Below are positions 12,001 to 18,531 of a stretch of 64,000 nucleotides of DNA, in pieces. The notes below the pieces were generated by a model that was given only the letters and a program-made list of their open reading frames with translations, did not search any database and had not been told where the DNA came from. The first letter of the stretch is position 1. Each line of letters opens with the position of its first letter. Both the position numbers and the translations under genes were made by a program. Source of the DNA: Candidatus Endolissoclinum faulkneri L5 (GTDB lineage: Bacteria > Pseudomonadota > Alphaproteobacteria > Thalassobaculales > Thalassobaculaceae); the NCBI RefSeq assembly GCF_000510265.1, contig NZ_CP006745.1:1447654-1511653 (forward strand), given 5' to 3'.

Positions 12001-13869
12001 CAACTCTTTCAATACTTCGCACACCTCATCCAATGAAGCAACAATAGTACCAGCACGCACTGAGTAATGAGAGCGACGAAGCGCCAAGGTTCCAGCAAAA
12101 TCAGTCAAAGAAACATTTTTGCCTTTCAGCCAATCCAACAAAGAGTTCGCTCTTTTAGAAAGCAAATCAGGGGTTTCAGCAGAAAGCAGCAAAGGCAAAG
12201 AGCGGGACGAAGCGTTCTCCGAAACAACAGACGGGCCTTCTGCAATAATTGCATGAACATTAGTACCAGCTAGACCAAATGAATTCACTCCTGCTCTACG
12301 CAGATGGCCTTCAATCCTAGGCCAAACTTTTTTTGCTAAAGTTAGCTCCAAAGGCTTCCCAGACAGATCTATTTTCGGATTTAAATTAGTAAATCCAAAA
12401 ATAGGAGGAATAGCCTCCGCCTTCAATGCAGCTACAATACTTGCTACGCCAACCAACCCAGCTGCTTCGGAAGCATGTCCTAGAACAGACTTAGATGAAC
12501 CAAGACCAATCGCTGGCAAACTCTCACTGCGTTCTCGAAAAGCACCAAACAACCCAGCAATTTCTACCGGATCACCCAATGGAGTACCTGTTCCATGTGC
12601 CTCAATCAAATCAATCGCATCGGCATCAAGTCCAGCACGATTTAACGCAGCACAGATAAGATCAGTTTGGGCAGCACTATTCGGAGCTGTGATCCCGTTA
12701 CTTCGGCCATCCTGGTTAATAGCCGTAGAGAGTATCACTGCGTCAACGCGATCGCCATCAATCAACGATTGCTCAAAAGGTTTAATAACTGCAGCAACAA
12801 CTGCTTCAGCGACAACAATGCCGTCAGCAGATGCATCAAAAGTAGCACATCGCCCTTGTTTTGAATGCATTCCTGCTCGCTGCATCAAAGCCAACGCGGT
12901 TGGGTTAAGAAACAAACTAACTCCACCAACCAGAGCCATGTCGCAGTCGCCATTTTTAATGCCTTGTACTGCTAAATCTAACGCCACAAGAGAAGAAGAA
13001 CAAGCAGTATCTACAGTCAAAGCTGGACCACTCAAATCCAAATAGTACGATATCCGAGAAGCTAACAAAGCAGTCAAATTACCGGTCATACCCCAAGCAT
13101 CGCCAGCGCCATGATCTGAGGTGATAAGCTGCTCATATCCGGATGGCGAAGCGCCAACATATACCCCAACCTTTTTCCCAGCGATGCGTGCAGCAGGATA
13201 ACCAGCATTCTCCAGCGCTAAATAAGCGCGCTCCAAGAACAATCGCTGCTGTGGGTCGATAGCACTCGCCTCACGTGGCGATAAACCAAACAACTCAGCA
13301 TCAAATAATTCAATATTTTCAAGGAATCCGCCTACAAAAGTAGAGTTATCAGCCTCTACTAATGGACGTACAAGACGGCGTCGCTGGTCTGAAAGAGGAT
13401 GCACCAGGCTCTTGCAATGCATCAAAGCATCTGAAAATCCAGATAATGAAGAGGCAGGACCAAAGGCACCAGAAAGACCAACAATAGCCATAGACCTATT
13501 AAATGAGGCCCTATCTTGGGATGAGACGATAGTGGGTTTAATGGGCTTGTCAATCATTGACGCAACATAAGTTGCCAATCTAATGGGACTTGGATGAGCA
13601 AACACTGTCTCTACCCCAAGCTTCAGTCCATAAGTCTTATTAATCTCCTCAATTAATCTAACAGAGAGCAAAGAACCGAGACCAAGATCGGCGAAGCTGC
13701 GTACAGCCTTCTCCGGATCAATTCGCTCGCCCAAAACCTTTGAAATAATTTCAAGTAAAACGCGCTCTAAGTCAACCCGATCTAAATCTTGCTTTAAATG
13801 AATCAAACCATCAGCATTCAGATGCTTAGCCCTCTCCAACTCTATCCGCCGATTACTATAAGAAATCAT
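1..13869 (-). CDS. Giant trans-AT polyketide synthase subunit, 3' end beyond window
   Basis: The frame starts at ATG 13869 and stays open for 4623 codons to the left edge, so its C-terminus is not seen. Domains in order, with approximate residues: ACP (Ser66), KS (120-545, Cys290), DH (His699), KR (1110-1310, Tyr1281), C-methyltransferase (1480-1720, LEIGAGTG), ACP (Ser1812), KS (1890-2320, Cys2053), DH (His2490), KR (2885-3060), ACP (Ser3167), KS (3250-3690, Cys3425), DH (His3834), KR (4240-4420) and the start of an MT (from about 4480). All three KSs keep both catalytic His motifs (HGTGT and GH). No AT domain is present, so malonyl units must be loaded in trans. The start has GGGAG five bases upstream and overlaps the upstream stop as ATGA, implying translational coupling; the N-terminal ACP probably completes the module split across the two proteins. 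The first DH and parts of the third deviate from consensus. A 17-residue tandem repeat precedes the second ACP. Patellazole synthase is a plausible identity, but this is inferred. Confidence 0.93.
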   Translation of the reverse strand, partial: MISYSNRRIELERAKHLNADGLIHLKQDLDRVDLERVLLEIISKVLGERIDPEKAVRSFADLGLGSLLSVRLIEEINKTYGLKLGVETVFAHPSPIRLATYVASMIDKPIKPTIVSSQDRASFNRSMAIVGLSGAFGPASSLSGFSDALMHCKSLVHPLSDQRRRLVRPLVEADNSTFVGGFLENIELFDAELFGLSPREASAIDPQQRLFLERAYLALENAGYPAARIAGKKVGVYVGASPSGYEQLITSDHGAGDAWGMTGNLTALLASRISYYLDLSGPALTVDTACSSSLVALDLAVQGIKNGDCDMALVGGVSLFLNPTALALMQRAGMHSKQGRCATFDASADGIVVAEAVVAAVIKPFEQSLIDGDRVDAVILSTAINQDGRSNGITAPNSAAQTDLICAALNRAGLDADAIDLIEAHGTGTPLGDPVEIAGLFGAFRERSESLPAIGLGSSKSVLGHASEAAGLVGVASIVAALKAEAIPPIFGFTNLNPKIDLSGKPLELTLAKKVWPRIEGHLRRAGVNSFGLAGTNVHAIIAEGPSVVSENASSRSLPLLLSAETPDLLSKRANSLLDWLKGKNVSLTDFAGTLALRRSHYSVRAGTIVASLDEVCEVLKELDQCNLSSTCTDPVVLDYLGGGENWIDSCNAIFGDKIISLDLPDQPLARESLWAFEVDAVQSTRLSLSMDDPKVGDHRVGNQSILHAAALLDIVLDQFGDKINEIAWLRPVIVGKEGAVLILSGGDKSGGLATLEGGETVFSFGASCSPDKINKRVDFSELLAIQAAAVTKIEGGVSEPAPGVWLGPSYRGFDRLSLAPNAAVGSVDLSNSSFPRLRALDAAIQSAVAVVATKDGDNARTLMPVRLHELSVLMPIPALPMHLLAYFNNDLSCGAESVVDVSVVSDDGAIAMQLNGLTLHAIDSATQSPIVQQKDPPVCLRRLVWKEYCTSSVGEVDLRPTLIIGNGDLLDRVSDWLIRSGTVVTREQVVSSLAITSWVAATKGLRRIVLYLPADYASNALDRGARLIRSMACALSALEEASLDVLILAPGAKDDPVRRGLIALAKVSLDREIDKVIVRAVDCDNDTAIEVLLTEPGSVSGEMVVLSNGKRFEQRLKKIIVPRKANSFGHRIVILGGFGRVGRVLANRIAERWKADIVLVGRKEIKKERAAYLETLLAKGIQVHGLSSDLTDSLAAEIALRTARDKLGGIDLVIQAVVDPVFGRLSAMPESDMLSGLRPKTAGGIAVKDALKKVGEGRLVVISSIGAFAAFPGAAGQAVYAAQCAFESGLADANTQVVHWGLWANQSWRPELLAQVRKDGLFPIPEDAAFDSFESALLMQCDTPLVAASLSASVWRALGDMDHLDSALGEPVDVIDQVSNLADSLPGDSLERHAVVDSIANRRLLRVMKKNALLGLPGTEENLTQAIIRFGTPSRLNKLANAVLNLLIDAGAAERRPNGYIRWCKTIFDSEDDGLEEFAASDDISKAVALLMADCIDALPKVLAGELLGTDVLFPNGSAAKVEPIYKHQPGLKSANILVAETVASLYNRSKYLSLLEIGAGTGATTEAIKLRLGNADERLSYCYTDLSVGFVRHGEKFHSAPNLTAAVLDIEQDPIEQGFIEQGFDIVVASNVLHATARLDDTLSHVWKLLRPGGILILNENVRLEAFATLTFGLLEGWWRSEDPQKRLAGGPLLDLARWRLALHQAGLDVIAELAPGNVPDHASQVVIISLKAGVESAGFVPPISSKSVTGVESAGFVPPISSNSLVDTVTNFSETGLRDTVRQIVAEALGRAPDSIDDSLPFADYGVDSIVSPQIAQSLAERFQVTLRSTDLFSYTTVDVLANHIKGLGPIIPDTESGDIVTSIETPILSTSLPSLIPASTKLDKSDKRIAIIGLAGRFPDAPNVNIFWRNLRDGHCAIRPIKRFSIPETFDGGCNTSTPIYARWAGLIDDFDQFDPLFFKITPAEALTMDPQQRLLLEEAWHAIEDAGLCSERIAGSRTGVFVGSSANSYVAPGTPAMQTIGGSMAILSARLAYLLDLRGPTFPIDTGCSSSLVALSLARDSLLTGQCDLAIVAGVGCNLLSEDILAYLSDAGMASPTGVCYAFDDRADGFVPGEGVGVLVLKRLADAESDNDRIRALILGAGINQDGRTSGITAPSAVSQTALERRVWEEASVSADSITLVEAHGTGTRLGDPIEIAALNDAFAPETSRRHFCAIGSVKTNIGHAMAAAGLAGLIKTVLALENRVIPRSLFFEKANRHIDFDSSPLIVARKTMPWSIDDVKGGRRRAAVSSFGFSGTNAHVVLEEAPEVAISEDNIPGPWIFVISAKTNEALNKIALALADYVEQANHRLGDIAYTLALRREHFRYRRVVIAAGCEELVKALRMGNNGRVLFKDTHDFSTSIPRILRDAEIDYLAGNTVDFAPCFPGSSWRLVSLPGYPFARESYWQPIRREVMQASSMVDPQLIVDGNTVTIILIVTNWRLDQHRVHGKPMLPAAAMVELIGLAIMAKNGSLPTCLADLVWHSPVKVEGSNLLLTFVMNGDKFRMNRGDVLVVEGSVDYGTYQSQVIDTTNLTAAQIDGSYLLSISKVRGIAYGPRFAILNQIHVGEEVVWASLSPDVQATSRTADIIDAGMQAAAGIGVGTEEGGGGSPAGLYVPHALGRIVWLTNEKSTPAQVLAKVLRRDISGALFDITIANEDGQSLVKMDKLVARRMEDNNNDLCLTTLYAPRWIAADERRSPMLDRIVEVGSKWLDNLEDLPTGMRLGVVVKLPTNEYGKLALAELSLVVRGLSALSSAPIVHLMAILDGDSEAPFVRAVAAALRAILVENVGWRIALVSGAVNTAQLPAFPDVTYVEDLRITLDNRLERRMLHDLGSITTISSSPLASDSIVVISGGLGGLGSELASVLSHAGLRPVLLSRRAGKAEVPVVIADVTDKDALDAALERIRSEFGAISAVLHLAGKQLDGIFSATTLTNIDEVFAAKVTGFIMLDEATRDDPIKLFAVFGSTAAEFGSFGQAVYGAANAAVASLATTRSGPGNTLCVAWPLWKSGGMTVPDDLVNMLKQEAGLEPLSTELGVNLLWSAAQSGEVTPLVLHGIGDVAAGLMRLSTSITPIALPAVRKLTPSIDDATTYIASILSEVAAIPLNRVDPELPFEQYGIDSMMITRLNLAMERDLGALPKTLFFEYRTPGEIASYLNHNKASELAAMFKPTRLSMPSHTITPPQTSKFTHAPTDTYLADREDSDVAIIGIAGIFPGAEDLEVFWEHLRSSADLIREIPADRWSLEGFYDPDRENISTSYSKWGGFIDGADMFDPLFFDMAPLEAEALDPQARKMLEVAWWALEDAGYTRSNLFSSDPNPSLRKGGVFVGLMHSDYQLFAAESRVRGELAITSSGYWNAANRISHFLNLHGPSVAIDTACSASLTAIYSALRALAAGDCTVAIAGGVNLSLHPMKYWVLSKAGFASTDGRCRSFGEGGNGYVPGEGAGAVLLKPLARAKMDGDRIHGVIRASAVNHGGRTSGFTVPNPVAQGQLISDAFNRAGITPSSISYVEAHGTGTALGDPIEITGLKRAFGNVVNCPIGSVKSNIGHLESAAGIAALAKVLLQMRHHTLAPSLHATKLNPDLGIEGSGFRVVTKNETWKAADGAPLRAGISSFGAGGANTHLIVDAPPFVSRKIIKHEALPFLLSARTINLLKVVAAQLAKFVEKSDTHLADIAFTLVEGREAMKQRAVVVAADRLTLIAGLCLIAEGKDLDNFGLFASQCRAWIGGENVDWHIVLPAGARRIGLPLTPFERRRCWISTRHDPAFNVPSTIHEVCSINDPLIADHIVEGETIAAGALLISEAVRKLGLKFPFAVTDVSWRRTVKVSSEGLLVDLRRKGNHVSILFGDEDAVASFAISNVVAVANKETIPITIHTINSSEFYTMLATAGVVYGPSFARIKSLSTNTGVAVCDLSQPADASRGLLDARILDAALQACAGVIEKDGSGLRPASIGKLTVWRALSYAVRAVVRRRGADDPLTVDIFLLDTEGETVATLDKLVLLPTVSIADYDGPPLRLLRPTRVQISALPISNRSGSVIIVDPYYSRDLTDALVAILQADDNVVYLTDVLTEQIPENLVEIVYLGGVGGKGTDGVLALMRLCKTLAANRLVMNRLLLRVVAEETPSGAAVTAFAKALSRELEWLQLCLICLPVGSQPKQGAAWINVTPDAPQDAEIIVHDGVYSRLVLNEIQSTVAGNSIVANGRYLIAGGSGGIGRALGRYLAETQGATVWLIGRRPLNVDEQASIAELARGKIFYLQADITDVLALRLALSDIRAVGSLDAIIHAALVMEDKLILDQSEVEVERVLAPKTRGIDALMAAVDGIEVHSWIAFSSSNAYTANQGQAAYAAASAYLDLSVLATGKNARVIDWGLWGDIGRMAGDPRTAGLKRMGVWPITTAEGFAAFESILAGKDQRVLAMKIVDTLLPALGVEVRSSITPVTEAIEEMIRNEPPLATFDSTRLQAVDAYAIAYLAEYLDSVPSIMPIPEMQRLAKAIETLRMEANGSAEEMKLLVEAAGKETAPYVALLDHTLPNLREVLEGRITAASILFPDGSDHLVAPIYKGNPMIDWLQRLAA
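8573..8666 (-). repeat. 51-bp period tandem repeat inside PKS linker
   Basis: Two identical 43-bp stretches (8573-8615 and 8624-8666) repeat with a 51-bp period, giving a 17-residue tandem repeat containing VESAGFVPPISS between the first MT and the following ACP. The period is a multiple of three, so the frame is kept. The composition suggests a flexible linker. Confidence 0.95.
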
Positions 13870-16800
13870 CGCTCTACTCCCATGCTGCTACGATTCCAAT
13901 CAACCGGTGGTTCAGCTCCTTCATCTAAACGCTCTGCGGTAATAAGTAAATAGCGGATTAGTCCTTCACGTAGAGCGGCACCGAAACCGTCCCATGAATA
14001 CTGCACTTTCGCAACCAAATCTGCCCCCTCTCCACTCTCCTCTGCCAACATAGTATCTAGCCCAGGATCAATCAAAAAATTTCCAACCTCGCGGCTAGCA
14101 TCAATTACACGTTCAAGTCGGAAGCGATGCTGTGCAAGAATATCAGCGTATTCAGTTAATGTGCTAGTCCATGAACCTACTTCCGGTAAATGGATTGATT
14201 TAGCCGTATCCGCAGCACAATCAATTAGCGCTAATTTCCCGCCAGGACGCAATGCTTGGGCTAGATTCGCAAAAAGACCTTGCTTATCCTCTATATGGTG
14301 GCCAACCTCGTAACCAATTGCGAGATCAAAAAAACCTGGAAACAAATCAGTAGCGCTATTGCGATTAAAAATTTGTATTTTTTCGGATAAACCTGCCGTC
14401 ATCACCCGAGAAGTTGCCATTTGCGCTTGAGCGGGTGCTATTGTATAACCCACGCCATGCAATTTTACATACTTAGTAACTAAATCAATTAGATCAGTTG
14501 CGAAACCGCATCCTATATCCAAAACCCGACTAACTCTTTCGAAGGTGATATCGGCTAACAATGTTTCACGCATTTCTAACTGAGCCAATCGCATCATATT
14601 TGCATGCTCCGGATGCGCAGTAGGATCACGCATAGTACGAGTCCAAGAAAAACCCGGTACGACCTCAGGAAAAGGCGCTAAAGTAAGATAGATAGGCCCA
14701 TCACGCGCAGAACCAGCATTAGTCACATAATCATAGTAGCGTGCTACTTCATCACTACTACTGTTTGTTATTGGTGTAAAAGGCATCCCATCAATCGGAA
14801 AGGAAGTCGATGCAAAAGAATAACCAGGCAACCAGATCTTATGAGATTTAACTGCAAAAGTTGCTGGGTCAAGACCATTAATAATTGCCTTAGCATTAGC
14901 GACATGCAAGTCATCATTATCTACAGACGAAGCAACTGCCAAAGGACCAGAATTCTCTAATAATAACCTTGCGAGTTCAGATAAACTATTCACGACAGCA
15001 ACCCAACGCACACTCATGGGCTCTTTATTCAAGCAAAGATTACTAGAAACAGCGCAAAGATCCTGATCCAAATTGCTAAATAACCACTTTGCTAATTTTT
15101 GCCGCTGGCGAACTAATCCTGCAGCATCCCAACCAAAGACAGGGCAAATCGCAGGAAGTTCTGTCTTTGATTTAACGAAGGACGTATCCGGTGCATTTTC
15201 AACAACTACATGAGCTGCTACGCCACCGAGGCCATATGCATGGATAGCAGCATTACGAAATTGATCATTCCAAATTTCAGTCTTATTTGCTAGACGCAAC
15301 CCGCTACCCTCCATAGCTAGATCCGGTGCTGGAGTTTCAAGAGACAACAAACTAGGACGAAAACCATACTCCACTGCCGCTACTGCAGACATGAATCCAG
15401 CAATTCCACCACAAGCATCGAGTGACCCAATAGCTGGCTTTACAGAACCAATTGTCCAATCTACCGCTTTAGCGTTCATGCTAGAAAATGCACTTCGTAA
15501 AGCAGCAATTTCGCTGCGATCTCCATGAGATGTACCAGCACCATGAGCCTCCAGATAGCCAATCCCTTCTGGTGTCATGCCAGCATCTTTCCAAGCATCG
15601 ACTATTGCACTCGCCTGGCTGGTTGAATTAGGAAGAGTTAGCGAAGCTGACAACCCGCCAGCATGATTAACCGCTGATCCAGCTACCAAAGCGCGTACCC
15701 AGTCTCCGTCTTGCTTAGCCATACTCCAACGCTTAAGCACAATAACACCTACACCCTCACCACGTGCTTGACCAGAAGCAGCGGCATCAAAAGCACGACA
15801 AGCACCGTCCTTCGCCAGGACACCAAGGTTAGCGAGACGAGCAGATTCTACATCAGACAAAAGTAAGCTTACCCCTCCAACCACTGCTATCTCACATTCC
15901 TCACTGCGTAAAGCCCGCAAAGCACGGTGCACAGCAACTAATCCACTAGAACAGGCGGTATCTACAGTCTCGCTTGGACCTCGCCAATCAAACACAAAGG
16001 AAGTACGATTTGCTACCATAGAAGCAAGAGCGCCAGGCACAGAAAGAGGATCGTTGCTAGAAGGGCAACGTTGCAAGTAACTAGTCGAATACATCGCAAC
16101 AAAAACACCAATCGATCGGCCACGTAAATCGCAAGGACGTAATCCAGCGTCCTCTAGAGCGTGCCAGACGGTTTCTAGGAACAAACGCTGATGCGGGTCC
16201 ATCACAGCTGCCTCCGTGGAAGATATTCGGAAAGGAGCCGAATCAAAACATTCTACTGAATCGATAAAACCGCCACGAATAAGCGCTGGCTTAGCTGTTG
16301 GCCAACGACCAGAAGGGGCTTCTGTAATCGCTGACTTTCCAGCCTTTAAGTTGTCGACATAAGTAACGAGATCAGATGCACCGGGAAAACGGCAGGCCAT
16401 ACCCAAAATAGCCGCTTTGTTATTATCTGAACAGTTACCTGATGCTATATGTAATTCAAAATCTTTCAGTCCCTCTGCTGTCTCAATTAATTTTGATAGC
16501 CCTTCTAAAGCATGCTTGTCTGGTAGTCCAAAGTCAAGTAAACAGGCTACCTCGTCTACACCAATTTTTTTAACATTAGCTAGCATCTCCGTAATGTCTT
16601 GCGGAGTACCAATCAAACTGGCGCTGCGCAGATAGCGTTCAAAGGCAAAATCAGCCATTTGATCACGCTGTTCTCCGTCTAATGTCTGTTCTGGAATATT
16701 TGTGTTAACGTGAAGATCAAGAGCAGAGCGAACATAACTAGTCATCGGCCCGCGCACTCTCTTCAACAACCTTGAGCGATTCTCGTCAACGTATGAATGA

Positions 16801-17621
16801 AGCATTAATGTAACACGACCAGTAGCTGGATCAAACCCCGCCTCTTGACGAGAAACACGATAAATCTTAATTCTTTCAGCTACATCTTCCAAGCTGCCAC
16901 CCAGCACCATTGTCAATATATTGAATCCAGCCCGCCCCGCCCAGTAAAATGTATCAACACTGCCGGTAGCAGCGATCCAGATTCCTGGAGCAGCCTGGCG
17001 TGGCTTAGGATAGCTAGTAATCTCGACATCATTACCCTTACCATCTCTACGTCGAACTGACCCTCCAGACCACATTACGCGAAACTCATCTATCCCTTTA
17101 CGCATAATGTCTTTATTATCAGTAAAATTTTCTGGACGAAGCGAAAAGTCTTTAGGATTCCATCCACTGCCAAAGGCAAGATCAACTCGTCCATCGGAAA
17201 GCTGGTCAACCATAGCCCAGGCTTCTACAGCCTCGATAGCATCGTGCAGAGGAAGAATAACACTACCAGCACGAATACGAATACTCTTAGTTTCCCGCGC
17301 AACCGCAGCTGCTAAGACTGAAGGATTAGGGTATGGACCACCGAAAGACTCAAAATGCCGCTCAGGTAGCCATACAGCTGTCATTCCTACCTTATCAGCA
17401 ATTTTCGCCGCTTCTAGTACCAGAGCATAGGGACTTCGTGTTCCATCCCCTGAATCGGCAGAAAAAAACATAAGTGATAAATCTGGCTGAGAATTGTTTA
17501 TTTTGGCAGCAATAGTATCCTGAGTAGGATGTGAAGATTCAAAACGGCCTAATTTCGATCGCAGACTGACTACCTCAGCCAACAAATCAGCCCGACTGCG
17601 GGCTTGATTATATTTAGTCAT
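13866..17621 (-). CDS. PKS subunit: luciferase-like monooxygenase, KS, methyltransferase
   Basis: This 1251-residue protein opens with a flavin-dependent luciferase-like monooxygenase domain (about 45-385) of the natural-product (MupA-like) type. Such domains hydroxylate or insert oxygen into ACP- or KS-bound chains. A KS follows (about 402-830): the active-site Cys557 lies in DTACSSG and His693 in EAHGAGT. The second catalytic His (normally IGH) is Ser733 in KPAIGSLDA, so I predict a non-elongating KS. After a degenerate linker containing LPGYSFA comes a SAM methyltransferase (about 990-1240; motif LDIGCGFATDL near 1033). There is no KR, DH or ACP; the ACP is probably supplied by the N-terminus of the next protein, whose ATG overlaps this stop. 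Known non-elongating KS-MT pairs in trans-AT systems install O-methyl groups, so an oxygenate-then-O-methylate station is my inference; C-methylation is the alternative. Start ATG 17621 has GGAG eight bases upstream. Confidence 0.93.
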   Translation of the reverse strand: MTKYNQARSRADLLAEVVSLRSKLGRFESSHPTQDTIAAKINNSQPDLSLMFFSADSGDGTRSPYALVLEAAKIADKVGMTAVWLPERHFESFGGPYPNPSVLAAAVARETKSIRIRAGSVILPLHDAIEAVEAWAMVDQLSDGRVDLAFGSGWNPKDFSLRPENFTDNKDIMRKGIDEFRVMWSGGSVRRRDGKGNDVEITSYPKPRQAAPGIWIAATGSVDTFYWAGRAGFNILTMVLGGSLEDVAERIKIYRVSRQEAGFDPATGRVTLMLHSYVDENRSRLLKRVRGPMTSYVRSALDLHVNTNIPEQTLDGEQRDQMADFAFERYLRSASLIGTPQDITEMLANVKKIGVDEVACLLDFGLPDKHALEGLSKLIETAEGLKDFELHIASGNCSDNNKAAILGMACRFPGASDLVTYVDNLKAGKSAITEAPSGRWPTAKPALIRGGFIDSVECFDSAPFRISSTEAAVMDPHQRLFLETVWHALEDAGLRPCDLRGRSIGVFVAMYSTSYLQRCPSSNDPLSVPGALASMVANRTSFVFDWRGPSETVDTACSSGLVAVHRALRALRSEECEIAVVGGVSLLLSDVESARLANLGVLAKDGACRAFDAAASGQARGEGVGVIVLKRWSMAKQDGDWVRALVAGSAVNHAGGLSASLTLPNSTSQASAIVDAWKDAGMTPEGIGYLEAHGAGTSHGDRSEIAALRSAFSSMNAKAVDWTIGSVKPAIGSLDACGGIAGFMSAVAAVEYGFRPSLLSLETPAPDLAMEGSGLRLANKTEIWNDQFRNAAIHAYGLGGVAAHVVVENAPDTSFVKSKTELPAICPVFGWDAAGLVRQRQKLAKWLFSNLDQDLCAVSSNLCLNKEPMSVRWVAVVNSLSELARLLLENSGPLAVASSVDNDDLHVANAKAIINGLDPATFAVKSHKIWLPGYSFASTSFPIDGMPFTPITNSSSDEVARYYDYVTNAGSARDGPIYLTLAPFPEVVPGFSWTRTMRDPTAHPEHANMMRLAQLEMRETLLADITFERVSRVLDIGCGFATDLIDLVTKYVKLHGVGYTIAPAQAQMATSRVMTAGLSEKIQIFNRNSATDLFPGFFDLAIGYEVGHHIEDKQGLFANLAQALRPGGKLALIDCAADTAKSIHLPEVGSWTSTLTEYADILAQHRFRLERVIDASREVGNFLIDPGLDTMLAEESGEGADLVAKVQYSWDGFGAALREGLIRYLLITAERLDEGAEPPVDWNRSSMGVER

Positions 17622-17739
17622 TAATTCAGCTCCGCAATCAATTTAGTAAATCACTCATTATTAACTCACTAATTATACCTAATTATACGGTGTCCAAAAT
17701 AACTGAAGGCCTTACAAACAAAACCCAGGAAAATTTTTT

Positions 17740-17788
17740 CACATGCATTTGTATTTTTCACATGCATTTGTATCACATGCATTTGTAT
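17740..17788. repeat. Triple 15-bp repeat upstream of monooxygenase-PKS gene
   Basis: Three perfect copies of CACATGCATTTGTAT lie at 17740-17754, 17759-17773 and 17774-17788, about 120 to 165 bases upstream of the PKS start at 17621. Each contains the palindrome ATGCAT. They could be regulator sites or simply tandem duplication in eroded DNA. Confidence 0.9.
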
Positions 17789-18495
17789 TATTAATTTTCA
17801 TAAACATTGATTAACTTCTTCCACTTTAGGCTCAGACAAGATTAAATTTGACTATCCAACGATAGAGCTTAATCGAATTAAGGTAAAAATCATTTTTGCC
17901 TTAATTTAAATTAAAACTTTTGCAATATCTAACAAAGGCAATAGTAGTAACAAATAAATCCTACATTTTAAGGCTTAACTACAATAATAATCTTTACCAC
18001 ACTATTAAGTAAACATAAGGGCTGATTATACCCCATCAAAGTCCACATCAGCTAAAACTCATAAAACTCCATAGGTAACTTCAGAATATTTTGTTCTACT
18101 AACATACTAATCGGATAATTGCAAAATCTTAACCTTACAAGATTAACACTAGCTAGAACATAATCACGTGTTAACCAGCTTTGAAGTAATCGTTTTACCC
18201 ATAAACAATACATCGATCGCCTTAAAATAACTCCACAAACCTAAATACTTGCTTTTGATTCATTCTTTCCTTGGTTCTAGCAACATGCTATAACATTTTC
18301 GTTAGAAAAAAATAGTGCATTTATTCAAACATAGCAAATTACAAACAGCAAAATTGAGCCATTATAAAAAATTAATGGCATGGACATCATATCCGCTTAA
18401 AAAATTTACGCAAAAAAAATCTTCTTCCTTGCAAAAAAAATCGCTTAATCTTTTAGCTATCTAAAGTCATTAAGAGCAGGCAACAAAATCAATAT

Positions 18496-18531
18496 TATTA
18501 GCATAGATAAAACTATTAGCATAGATAAAAA
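18496..18531. repeat. 18-bp tandem duplication
   Basis: Two adjacent copies of TATTAGCATAGATAAAA plus one base (18496-18513 and 18514-18531) in the gene-free PKS gap. No function is apparent. Confidence 0.85.
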
